Program-made: the position numbers and the translations under genes
The notes under the pieces: generated by a model
Told to the model about the DNA's origin: nothing
Database searches by the model: none
The model's input: the letters and a program-made list of their open reading frames with translations, nothing else
Shown here: one piece after another, positions 22,701 to 33,438 of the stretch
How the letters are laid out: each line of letters starts with the position of its first letter
Position numbering within the stretch: position 1 is the first letter of the stretch
From: Trema orientale
Taxonomy: Eukaryota > Streptophyta > Magnoliopsida > Rosales > Cannabaceae
Length of the DNA stretch: 64,000 bases
NCBI GenBank assembly: GCA_002914845.1
Contig: JXTC01000033.1
Span: forward strand, 648,034-712,033
Direction of reading: 5' to 3'

Positions 22701-23535
22701 GGGTGAGCGGGCTTTCTCCATTGCCCTTGAGGTCTTGTCACAATTCGGTGACGACATGAAACTCTTCGCTTTCAAGACTACTCCTCGAGGATATGTATAT
22801 GTGAGGCTGGATAAACTGTCAAACCAGTAATGTTCTGTTCTTTGTTTATTGAAAACTTGGGAAAATTGCTTTGCATTTAGCATTTTTAGCTCTGGTATTT
22901 TAGGAATTTGGAAGAGGTGATAACTTCTTTAATTACATGTTCGATTTAGTTGAATTCATGGTTCATTATGCTAATATACCATTCTGCTTTTGTTCAGATA
23001 TGGATGTCCCAGCATGGAGGAGCTCGAAGGCTACAGTCAGGAATACAAGAAGAGATTAGATGAAGTTGGAGAAAGTGGACAAATACCTAATGATTTAGCT
23101 CTGGAGGTAATTCCATGGCTGCATGGTTCTTTTCTTAGTTTTGCTTAGACAAGCTCTAGTTGCTTGGTTAACCTTTCCTGTCTAGTAGTATTTAGATATA
23201 TTATGAAGCATAAATGAAAGAGACCTTCTCTTTTGAAGGTATCATCTCCTGGTGCAGAGAGGTTACTAAAGGTACCAGATGATCTTGATCGGTTCAAGGA
23301 CATGCCAATGCAAGTATGCTATGTAGGAGAAGAAGAATCTAACTGTTCAGAGAAGAATGGCGTATTTCTGCTGGAGTCCCTTGAAACAGATGCCTGCATA
23401 TGGAAGTTGGCTGATGTGAAGGAAAACAGGGATCCTCTCAGCAAAGGTCGGCCTTTAAGCCGCAAACAGAAGGATTGGAGATTGAAACTGCCATTTTCGG
23501 TGCACAAAAAAGTATCTTTGTACATTGAGTACTGA
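19776..23535 (+). CDS. Organellar RimP-like ribosome maturation factor (UPF0090/DUF150), 5 exons
   Basis: Predicted protein 302 aa. Exons: 19776-20010, 22461-22552, 22651-22826, 22998-23106, 23239-23535, summing to 909 nt with all GT..AG introns. Residues 1-70 are rich in Ser, Leu and Arg with few acids, as in a mitochondrial or plastid transit peptide. An acidic linker (EENEEGHIGD..WEEED) follows. The RimP-type domain covers roughly 125-302, including FKTTPRGYVYVRLDKL and the family hallmark EVSSPGAERLL at about 204-214 (bacterial RimP has VSSPG-R-L). The bacterial protein helps mature the small ribosomal subunit; acting on organellar ribosomes is inference. It is the gene next to SIK1 in Arabidopsis as I recall (At1g69210). 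Intron 1 is 2.45 kb because of an LTR element. Which organelle it enters cannot be decided from sequence alone. Confidence 0.9.
20170..22407 (+). mobile_element. Non-autonomous LTR retroelement inside intron 1 of the RimP-like gene
   Basis: The 3' LTR is 21922-22407 (TGTTACAG...TTTGTAGCA), preceded by a polypurine tract (AAGGAGTGGGGAA). The 5' LTR ends at 21248 (TTTGTAACA) and is followed two bases later by TGGTATCAGCG, a near match to the initiator-Met tRNA primer site. Blocks shared by both LTRs are 20255-20450 with 21995-22190, and 21122-21210 with 22300-22390. The internal region (21250-21921) shows only short gag-like peptide traces and no reverse transcriptase. The 5' LTR is split by extra sequence at about 20485-21090, and its start (about 20170) is not resolved. 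Orientation is the same as the host gene. Confidence 0.65.
20691..20920. repeat. Cluster of TTCGAC-N4-GTCGAA palindromes
   Basis: TTCGACTAGGGTCGAA occurs at 20691-20706 and again at 20711-20726, and TTCGACTACGGTCGAA at 20731-20746. Further TCGAC/GTCGA words run to about 20920. Each is a 6-bp stem with a 4-nt loop. The cluster lies within the segment that interrupts the 5' LTR described above. Confidence 0.65.
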
Positions 23536-24305
23536 AATTTGAACTTAACTTTATGATAGAAACCGCAAAACTAGAGTTCTTTTGTTTTTGAAGTCAAAAA
23601 GGTTCGATGCGAAATGCAGATTTTGCTCTGCTGCATTTGGTCTCCTTCCTGGAGTTTTGTTGCTAAGCAGATTAAACTGTCCTTTTAAGGATCAGGGTTA
23701 GTTCAATTAATTTGCAGAAACTCGTTCCATTTTTAAGACTTTAAGTCCTTCCATAATTGGGTATTCATAGTCTCTTATGTTTCATGATAAGTGAATGAGT
23801 TCCCTTTTAATCAACTTCGAGTTTGTTCTTTCGTTAATTTAGTCTCTTCTGTTTCAGTTTCAGATTCTAGCGATGGCAGATGGATTTGAATAAGTTCTTA
23901 ATGTCTCTCTTGTTTTGCTTAAGCACAAGAGCTGTTATCTTAACATGAATGTCATTTTCTCTAGTCAAGCAGTTATTGAACTCTAGTATCTACTCCTATT
24001 CTTTGATCCGGAAGAAGTTACTTTCCGTTTTCACAACCTACTTAGATTAATTAAATGTCTTTCATGCTCACCCCCAACAAAGTCAATGTGTATCCTCACA
24101 GACGTGTTTTAGCTTGAGTTTAAGCACTTAATGTGAGGCCCCTCTTTTGAAGTTTCAATTTCAACATTTGCTGATAGATTCATTAGTTAGAACCCATGAA
24201 TTATCTCGTTAGCATGTGAAGTTAGTTCCAAGATTTCTCCTTAGATTTCAATTGGAACAGCAAACCAATTGACCTCTCTTCCCCATCTTTTCAAAGAAAA
24301 AAAAA
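23536..24305. other. 3' flank of the RimP-like gene, no further gene seen
   Basis: Begins as the presumed 3' UTR. No ORF, tRNA or transposon termini could be supported. Confidence 0.4.
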
Positions 24306-24450
24306 ATGATTGAGTGGTAAGCCCACTTGACCCTAAGCAAGAAATCATGGGTTCAGGACTGCCGTAATAGTCGGAGTGTATGAGCAATTGATTTCGAGAG
24401 GGATCTATTATCACGTAGGTTTTCTACTCTTTTTTTTATTATTTTATTTT
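24306..24450 (+). mobile_element. Possible tRNA-derived SINE fragment
   Basis: An A-box-like GAGTGGTAAGC and a B-box-like GGGTTCAGGACT lie about 35 bp apart, as in a tRNA-derived pol III promoter. An A run sits just upstream and a T/A-rich tract follows. No target duplication was found. Confidence 0.35.
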
Positions 24451-24499
24451 TTTATATTAGTGTAGTTTAACTAATAATCTCCACTTATTATAAAAAAAG

Positions 24500-24625
24500 A
24501 AAAATAACTCACGCACTTTAAGAGTCGAACTCTAGATTTAATACCTAATCCTCATCCCACATCACCTATTTAAGTAGCCCCAGTGAGCAGGTTCTCTACT
24601 CCTATAAACCTGTGATTTTATAAAA
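24500..24625 (-). mobile_element. Possible SINE fragment, minus strand
   Basis: On the minus strand a canonical B-box-like GAGTTCGACTCTT (24527-24540) lies downstream of a GGTTCTC/GGGATGAGG region. It is close to the plus-strand SINE-like sequence just upstream. No duplication or tail was confirmed. Confidence 0.3.
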
Positions 24626-24703
24626 ACCCACCAAGCAAGAGAAAAATGAAAATGCGAAAAAATAATAATGAATGTGTATGACCTGCACAAAATAATAAAA
24701 GTA

Positions 24704-24704
<1 letters not shown>

Positions 24705-24741
<37 letters not shown>
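24705..24741. repeat. (AAT)n microsatellite
   Basis: An uninterrupted run of about twelve AAT units. Confidence 0.9.
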
Positions 24742-24838
24742 ATGTTTAGTGAAAAGAGGGTTTCTTTTTTTCTTTTTTTTTTTTTTAGTGGTAATAAGTG
24801 AAAAGAGTTAGGATAGGCATTATTTGTCCTAATGGAGA

Positions 24839-25099
24839 ATGTGGTTGCTTGTCAGTTTCGGTTGCTCTGTCCTCTCTCTTTCGATTTTGATTGGACTTTT
24901 CATTGTTGTCAAATGTCAACATTCAACTTCAGGCCAAGAAAAACTGCACCCTGAAGGAACAAGATTACAAGGACTGAGCCCTAAAGAAAGTCATTCTTTT
25001 CATTTCTTTTCTTCTCTTTTGGTCCGTGATTCATCTCTTAATCCACCAAAACAAAACAAACCCATCAATACTATAACCAGTCCCAGTGAAAACAGATAG
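24839..25099 (+). CDS. Hypothetical small secreted or membrane-anchored peptide (86 aa)
   Basis: An 86-codon ORF whose ATG is the first after an in-frame TAA (24830-24832). Residues 1-25 are strongly hydrophobic (VLSLSILIGLFIVV) and precede a Cys and polar residues, as in a signal peptide or signal anchor. The remainder is Ser/Pro/Lys-rich and ends ...TSPSENR, which is the architecture of a prepropeptide. I do not recognise a known peptide-hormone motif. It is the only plausible ORF in the 9-kb gap between the RimP-like and PGL genes. A chance ORF is a real alternative, since the region is AT-rich and intergenic. Confidence 0.3.
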   Translation: MWLLVSFGCSVLSLSILIGLFIVVKCQHSTSGQEKLHPEGTRLQGLSPKESHSFHFFSSLLVRDSSLNPPKQNKPINTITSPSENR

Positions 25100-25966
25100 A
25101 GTATGACATTTAACCAAAAAAAAAAAAAAGGATGGGCTTTTCTCAGTTTGAAAAATGAATGGCAAACATATACATCATCATAACATGTAAATTTCTCAAA
25201 AATGAAAGCACCCAAGAGTGAAAGAGGTACGTCAATGAAAAGAGAATATGTCCATCTTAGGCAGGCCCCAAATTAATGGAGCAGCCTCATTATAGATAAG
25301 TGGACCATAAAAGAACAAGTGGGATTGTTTCATCTTATATCAATGTGATTTACTTTAGACATCTCTTTCTTTCGTTTTTTTATTATTATTTTTTTTCAGT
25401 AGTGGGACAAAATGCTGAATAGGTTACCCAACTCTATTGGGCTAGCTGATTAAGGTTACTGTGCACTAAGGGGTCATTTTCTTGGGGTACATATTTGTTG
25501 CGTTTGGCTGTCCCAAAGCCATAAAGTTTGTTAACATTTACACGAAAATAACACATCTAGTTGGCCTAAAGTTTTCTTAACGTATTAAAATGAAACAGCC
25601 AATGAAGCATGGACATGATTGAATTCAATCAAAGTCTGCCACTTCAAGCTAGAGCTTCTTCTTCTTCTTCAGTACTTGGAAGTTGGAACTTTGCAGAAAA
25701 TATCTTCCTATATGTGGGGATAACCAAAAATGATAAGTGAGGAAAGAACACATTTCCAACATTGATAGTCAGGTCTATTATCTCACCTTTTGGTTTTACT
25801 TTCAACCCCTTTATTTGATTTTGTCAGTTATTTAGATGGAAAAAGATTAGTGTCTATATTTTGTGAGAATATAAAGAAAAAAGTTGCTGATAGTTAAAAT
25901 TTGGTCTCTGGTGGTACCAACTAGAAGAAAGAAAATAGAAAACAACTAACAAAGCAGTATTTTTAA
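25100..25966. other. Intergenic, no gene seen
   Basis: AT-rich sequence with poly(T/A) stretches. No supported feature. Confidence 0.4.
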
Positions 25967-26794
25967 GGAGCTATTTGGCATCATAACTAAAAAATAATTT
26001 TTTATTTTTAAAAACAGAAAACTGTTTTCTGATAACAAGTAAGGGTGTTTGGCATTGTTCTCTAAGAGCAGTTTTTAAAAACAGAGTTAAAGAAAACAGA
26101 AAATTCAGAGAATAACAAAATGTTATTTTCTAAACTGACTTTCATATACACATTTTTTTTGTAATTTTCTCTCTCATAATTTTCTCTAATCACTTTCTCT
26201 CTCATAACTTTCTCTCTTCTCACTCTCTCTTATCACTTTCTCTCTTTTCATTCTCTCAATCCTCATTCTCTCTCATCATTTTCTCTCTCCTCATTTCATT
26301 CCATTATTCTATCACTTCATTTTTTTAATTACCTTATCTCTCCTCATTCTTTATTGCTACTTTATTTTTTATGACTTTTTTTATCTTTATTTTTTATCCC
26401 CATGCATTCTTATCACTTTCTCTCTTTTGTGTGTTTTCATTAGTTTTTTTCGTTCTATTTTTCTCAATACTCTTTTTTTTCCAAATTCTCTCTTATTACT
26501 TTCTCTCTCATTATTATCTTTTATTATCTTTTCTCTTGTGACTTTCTCTCTCCTCGTTCTTTTATTTGAATTTATCTCTGATCACTCTCTCTAGACTTTT
26601 TCTCTCTAAATATTTTGTTTATAATACAAATATGATTTTTTATATTCATATAATTTTTTTCCCTAAAAAATATTGTTAAAAAACATTTGCCAAACACTTA
26701 TTATTTTCTGAAAACATTATAAAACAGTTTTTGTTCTCATTTCTGAAAACACAACTCTAAAAACAGAAAACAAAAAACAATGCCAAATAGGCCC
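25967..26794. mobile_element. PIF/Harbinger-type element, non-autonomous
   Basis: The 828-bp element starts GGAGCTATTTGGCAT. The reverse complement of its end reads GGGCCTATTTGGCAT. It is flanked by TAA on both sides (25964-25966 and 26795-26797). The subterminal AAAACAGAAAAC words are also inverted. The TIR sequence and the 3-bp TAA duplication are typical of PIF/Harbinger (Tourist-like) elements. The centre (26160-26610) is a long pyrimidine tract of TTTCTCTCTC units, with no transposase. Confidence 0.75.
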
Positions 26795-26797
26795 TAA

Positions 26798-28737
26798 GTC
26801 TCTTCCAATCTATCAAAAAAAATAGAAGTCTCTTCTAATAGTTGTGTCTCTTTAACAAGGAGGTGGAGGATGCTCACGTTTGTGCTAAGCATTCCTAACT
26901 ATATATATGATTTATTTAAAATTATTTTTAATCACAGTTTGAAAATGCTTAAACAAAAATGGCTGCTAACAATACTTTATTAGTACAATGAGAGATCCAA
27001 ATGAGAAAGAGTTATGTTCATCAAGATAAAATATTATTCTTAGAAATTTTGTTAGTTTCAATTGCGTTTGACGTGATTGATACATCTGGACCGTTCATTT
27101 GTGTGAGACTTACAATTAGACCTATGTAGATTTTACACAAATAGACGGCTTAGATAACTGACAATTGCAGGCCTCTTATTCTTGAACAACCAGTGAGATA
27201 CTTTTGAATTCAAACAAATTAGCCGTCAAGAAATTTAATAAACGAAGATGTTGACTATAAACATAAATATTTCTAGATAATAGGGTGACGTTTTGAACAG
27301 TTCAAGAACATTGGGCTTCCCAAATTGATCATGCTAATAAAAAAAAAAAATTACTACATAGCAAAACAGATGATTTACATAATGTATAAAGAAGACAATG
27401 AGTTAGCATTAGGTGGTGACACCCAATACGCACCAAAACAATACGAGAGAGAGAGAGAGAGAGAGAGAGATTGGATCTTATACAATAGTACCACTTAGAC
27501 AAGACAAAAATAAGAGTAAAGCAAGTTAAACTGCTGGCCCAAAAGTAGATTCACATCATTGTCCCAGTCATAAATTTTTGTTCAATACTTCAATAAAAAG
27601 AACATCCTTGAAAGGAAACTGATTATTTCCTGCAATACATAATTTGCACTTTCATATTCAAAACTGAACAGCAACCTATTTTTAGGTGGATAGGTTCTAA
27701 GAGCTAACAAGCATGTGGATGCCAACCATAATTAAACATTTTTGGTCATTAATGTTTAATTATTTGATTGCTTTCCTCAGCTAGTTGATTATTGACATCA
27801 CGTAGTTCTAGAGTACTAATATGATGAGTTTTGTTTCCCTTGCATTTAATATATTCCAAATTTTGCTCTACTACATAGCCTTAGAAAAAAAAAAAAAAAA
27901 AAAGATAAACTTTCTTTGTAGTGTTTTTTTATGGAAAGAGAATATACTTATGGGGAAACCAGATATTTAATGGATATTTGTATGACAACAAGCCAATGTA
28001 GAGAAGCCTGAACATAGTTGACAATGGACTCCTGAGAAACAGAATAAAATTTGGTGCATCTTTAGACTTCTTGGCAGTTGGCACATTTTATCCTACTATA
28101 TCATAAACAACAAGTCAAATTTGGCCTTATTTTGGAGTTTCATGTATTAACTACCAAGAGAAAACGAGAACATGCTTAAAGGGGTTTATTAGAATTTAAA
28201 ATGCAATACTGAAGCAAATTCAAGATAAGAATATGATCTGTTTAGCCAAAATAAATAAAAAAAATTAAAAAGAATCTTTTTTTTTTATTCACATTTGTTA
28301 TTTACAACTTTTATTAATTGAAATGCCATATGTTGTTCTTCAATGATCTAACTTTTTGTTTCTAAAGTAATCAAAGATGCCATGTGCAATATGAAAGGGT
28401 AATTTTGGTGGTTGAAAGAGCAGAATTTGCTGAGTTAGAACCCCACACGCTAGTGCTTTATCTTATTTCTTCCTTCCTTCCTTCTTATTTATTAATTTAT
28501 TTATTTTGAATTTTTCCCAACAAAAGAATACTTCAGTGGGAGACTACATCAATTATTTCATTGGCCAATTTGATTATCGAAGAAATTTAGTAATGATATT
28601 AGAATGAGGGAAAATGCTCTAGATTTTAGTTTTGTTTTATGTTTTCCATCATACTAAATGAAAAATGAAAAAGATCCCTCTAATTCACTATATTAGTCTT
28701 CGGAAGATACATTATTTGTCCTGAAGGTTTTCTTGAG
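26798..28737. other. Intergenic, no gene seen
   Basis: AT-rich sequence with a (GA)n microsatellite at 27446-27470 and an A run at 27882-27903. No ORF or RNA gene could be supported. Confidence 0.4.
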
Positions 28738-29335
28738 ATGTCAATGTGAGTTGGCCTACATTCCAGAAAAAAAGTACGGTTCTGGCCCGACCCACATTAA
28801 TGTGGGTCTGGATCAGCCTATTACATATAGTATGGGTCAGGCTGAGCCTTAGTAATAGGCCTATATGTCCGTCCGGCCCGACCCACATTTCTGTCGACTC
28901 ACATTAGGCCAACATTTAGTCATTCTATATATAATTTTAAATATATTGCTTAATTAAAATTTAAAAAAATTTAATTAAATATTTTTATTTATATGTTTTT
29001 AATGTTATTTATTTACTTATTTTTATTTATTATCAATTTATTCAAATTTTAAAAGAATATGAATGAGTTTTAGGCCTATGTTTTAGCTCACATAAGTATA
29101 TATTTGATATTTTCAAATATAAACATATCCATATAGTGACTCATATTCAGCTCACATGGACAGAGCCCACTTTAGCCTGCATAAAATATGGATTGGGCCT
29201 TTGAACCGTGTCGGGCCCCTTAATAGAAATATGGGCTGAGTCGGACCATATTTTAAGCGAGTCAGGCTTAGCCGTTACAAAGCCCATATAGGCTTATCAA
29301 ATATGAGTCGGATTGAGCTAGTTTTTCTGTAGATA
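28738..29335 (-). repeat. Dispersed repeat related to 300-775, opposite orientation
   Basis: Starts GAGATGTCAATG and contains GGCCCGACCCACATT words near both ends around an AT-rich core. The core and start match the 300-775 element in reverse complement. The GC-rich word blocks also recall the hAT MITE at 54294-54610. The right end is uncertain. Confidence 0.45.
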
Positions 29336-32300
29336 CCCCCAAGTCATAAAATAAGGACCACTTAACGTCATTGTCTTTAACTCCATTGGGAAAAATAAGA
29401 TGTTTTATAGTTAACAACTTTATGCGCATGTGACTAAAAGACAATTACTTACATTGTTACTTATCAAATAGCAAAATGAGCAATGTTACCAGATGAGGCT
29501 GAGTAGTTCAAAGTACTCCACTTTGAAGTTATGTTGGGATGTTTTTTATTTTTGCTCCAAGTTATGTTGGGATGTTGGAAGGCAATGATATGTTTTCTTA
29601 TTTTTTTTTAATATTATTTGTACCGAATTTTGGTCTAAAAGAAAGTTTAGTTTCTGGTCCAAGAGACTATAATTAAGAATCAAGTTGAACAGCTTAAGAA
29701 CATCTTTTTCAAGTTTATTAGTCTTCTCATTCAGTGGTATCAGTTCCATCAGCACAAAAAGGGGAAAAGAATACTTAAGTTCCATTGGAAGAGAATATGT
29801 GATCTTTATAATTGCCTAGTGGAAAATTTAAAAGAAGACAAAAACGGATGATGGTATGGTCAATTTTTTCTCCTAGAATTCAATATTTTAATAATTTTTA
29901 GCCAGACAAGGTCCAAAATTGAGGAAATCTAGTGAGCTTGAAGATCAAAAATTCCATTAAAGCACAAAGATCGTTTATATATAAAAGAATATACTTGAAC
30001 AATGGGCAACAACTAACAAAATAATCACTATTTTTCTTTTAAATTTTTCATTTTTAATAATCATTTTTGCATAGGAAAATTAGGCGAAATATACTCTTTT
30101 ATTGTCAATTTTAGAAAATATACCACTCTCAATAGTTTTTAGGTAATTACACCCCTTTTGAAATAAAGAGGTGAAAAAGACTTATATACCCTTAAGTCGA
30201 AAGCGCTAGACATAGTATCGAACTTCACCAAAAAAAAAAAGATTTGAGTGTTTAGCATTAAATAGGGTGTTAGGAGCGCTAAATACGAGTGTTGAACTGT
30301 GCTAGATAAGATGTCTAGCAACCCAACCCTTCTTGTCTAGCTAGATAAGGATCTTTGTTTGAATGTTATAAGCTAGATATGGTGTTAGGAGTATTAGACA
30401 CGAGTGTCGAAAGGCGCTAGACAATGTGTCTAGCAACTCGACATCGCATATCTCGCTGGAATATGGACCTTTGATAAGAAAAGTATTATGAATATTTTTG
30501 TATTTAAAATAATTTAAAACTTAATGAGATGTATTTACCAAAAAATTATTAGAAGAACTGGATTTTCTAAAATATACTATAACAAATATTTATCCGCTTG
30601 CATACTAGAGAGGCGCTATCACACTATTTAGAAGTGATAAAATTGAGAAGTTGCTCTCAGTAACTAGTTGAATGTGGAAGTGGGATTCAAGAGCATAATA
30701 GGTGGAGGTTTATTTATTTATTTATTCTTTTGTCAAATTCAGAATCAAAAGATGGTGATGTCAGCAAAGCCAAGGAAGCCAAGCCATGGTTCATGGCTTC
30801 TCTTCTCTGGTTTTAACCAAAAGTAGTAAATGGTGTAAGACCCCATTGGTATGTCTGGCTTAATAATGCTAAGATTCCTCCAACTAGGGTACCTATTCTT
30901 GATTTGTCATGATATGGGGCTTTGATCTCTTTGTGTAGTTTTATATATTTTCCTTTAATTGAAAAAAAAAGTAACTATTACAAGCCCTTCTTTGGACACT
31001 GTCTCTTGATTTTGATAGCCAGAGATTCCAAACTTCTTTATATATATATATATAAATAGTTACAATAATATTTATCCATGCATGATTATAATGGTGGAAG
31101 CCGTTAGATTTAATATCCTACGATGGTGATTAGTTTGGTAGTTGGCCAAAAAAATTTAATGCTATTTATTATCATCAAAAAAATTTAATGCTATCACTAT
31201 TTTTTTTAATATTTATTCGTGACCACAAAAAAATTGTAATCATTGAGAATTCTTCTATATATATTAATCATTTTGGTTGAATGATATTAGTTTTCTAATC
31301 TGTGGTGGTGGAGGTTGGAGAAACTATAGAAAATGATAGCTGACGTGATAACTTCAAAACAAACACAACGAAAGCTGACATAAAGTTTGCTTTCTATAAT
31401 TAAGGAATAGCTCCAAAGATTAAAATGGCATAAACTCTCTCAACAAGAAAGAAAAAGAAAAACCTTTATCTTGAACAATGCCCAAAAGACTTCAGAAAAT
31501 AAAATAAAATAAAATAGAGCACCCATATATTATTTTTCCTCGTAAGATACTTGGTGAAAGTAAATTTGTGATTTTAAATGACAAGATTATTAGCCAAATA
31601 GTTTTATAATCATGGTTCTCCCATGTTATTTTCTTTTTTTAGTAATATATTTGTTCTATATGTATACACAGACATGTATATATCAATGGATCTGATTGCT
31701 AATAGTAAATTAGTGTCTCAGTCTGCATATTTACACACTACAGCCTCTCTTAGTGGAGGAATATGTGGGATCAAGAAGGTGAGATGGGGTAAAGTGTAAG
31801 ACATAATACATAGAAAGACATATAAAAAGTGTAAAAGTAGCTGGTTTTCGGGAGACAAGAAGAAAGAAAATAGAAACTTAAAAGCAACCAAAAGCAAAGG
31901 GAAAAAAGAAAGCAGCAAGATTTTATGGAAGGCAACCAACAAAAAAAAAATGAAAACTTATATTTATTTTATGTGTTATTTTATTTATTAAATGAAATAG
32001 AAAAAGAAATACCACTACCATATTGAGCAACACTAATCTGTTCTGGTTCTGTAAGACAGTCTCCATCCAATGGCCCAATTGTCAGCAGCAAATTTGGACA
32101 GGTGTTTGGCTGTGTTTGGATGGTCTTTCAGGACTTTTTTTTTTTGCCCTGCTTTCTCTGTTTTGGCAAAAATAAACACAAAGTAGTTATCATTTATTTA
32201 TTAGAGAATTTATGTGGGCTTGTTTATATTTGGCAAATATCTTGAACTCAAAGAGTAATAAGTAACTACATGATCTGTTTTGTTTATCATAACCTATTCC

Positions 32301-32460
32301 TTTTGGTTCTCTTTCTCTCTTCCTCTCATTTAAGATATGTTCTAGCAAAATCTGAAAAAAAAAATAATAATAATAATAAAAAATGAGAAATGTTGTGTCA
32401 GAAGGTGTTGCTTATGAAGAGAGAGAAATGGGATTTTTTTTTAATCTATCTGATTTTATC
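29336..32460. other. Intergenic, no gene seen; one 115-bp tandem duplication
   Basis: A GC-richer pair of repeats lies at 30263-30355 and 30378-30475. They share GGTGTTAGGAG, ACGAGTGT, GTCTAGCAAC and GGACCTTTG/GGATCTTTG with a period of 115. The rest is AT-rich with a short (TA)n at 31040-31054. No coding or RNA gene was found. Confidence 0.45.
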
Positions 32461-32470
32461 CGTTTACTTT

Positions 32471-32566
32471 GAGAGAGAGAGAGAGAGAGAGAGATTTTTG
32501 CGTTGTGTGTTTCGTCACGATCAGAGAGAGAGAGAGAGTTTTGCGTTGTGTGTTTTGTCACGATCA
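32471..32566. repeat. Duplicated (GA)n plus TTTTGCGTTGTGTGTTT block
   Basis: Two copies of (GA)n, then TTTTTGCGTTGTGTGTTT, then GTCACGATCA stand in tandem (about 32471-32523 and 32524-32566). They lie about 220 bp upstream of the likely first PGL exon. Confidence 0.7.
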
Positions 32567-33438
32567 TTGGATGCACGTGGAAGCCCAGAAGGTAAATTCT
32601 TCTAAACTTATGGTGAAGTTTATATAATAGTCCATATGTAATGGATTAGAGTTATATGACATGATATATATTATATATACTCTATACCGATTTCGTGTTG
32701 ATACCCACCTTCCATCTTCGTCAGTTTCTTTCTTCTCTGTCTCTGCCACCCCTCCTCTTCTCTTCTCCTCCTCTTCCTTCTTTGTAAGAATCCCATCTTT
32801 TTTTATTTTATTTTTATTTTTTTGTTTGTTGTTTTGCTAAGGTTGCAGACTTTCAATGGTCTTAGGCTGCATGGGATTTTTCTCTTTTTCAATATTTTTT
32901 TGTCTTTGTAACCTTCACCCTTTGATGTAATGCAAATTGAGATTGTTTCAGGATCTGGGTTTCTCTTATTTTGCTTTGAAACTCTCAAGTTGATTCTGGG
33001 TTGTTTGGTTTTGATCTCTAAATTATGATCACCCTGCTCTTTTGTTGGGTTGGAGTCTTGTTGAGAATTATAAGACCATTTGAACAGTGGCTCTATATGA
33101 ATTGTTACAAAATAAAAATGTGAATTTGACTCATGAATCTGACATTGTAATCTTATTAAATAAATAATTAATTATGAGTTTGACTAATTAATTGTCCAGA
33201 TTTTAGTTTCATAATCTTGTTCAACACCCACAAGATGAAAGGCATGACCATTCCATGTTTTATGTTCTTGTGAATGGTTATCAAGAAGGGTCCTTTTGTT
33301 TTTGATATTTTATTTATGATTGTTGCTGTATGATGTATCAGTTAGTTTCTTTTTAGAATTATAACTCTAGAGATTACATCTGGAATTGTTTTTTTTTTTT
33401 TTTTTCTTGGCAGTACTAGTCTTAAAGTTGTTGGAACT

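Noticed and set aside
24306..24372. A tRNA gene at the A-box/B-box-like sequence
   Set aside because: The arms do not fold into a cloverleaf and there is no anticodon stem; better read as a SINE fragment.
31718..31942. 74-codon minus-strand ORF with a hydrophobic N-terminus
   Set aside because: Composition is Leu/Phe/Ser from CT-rich sequence; no upstream stop context or conserved motif to support it.
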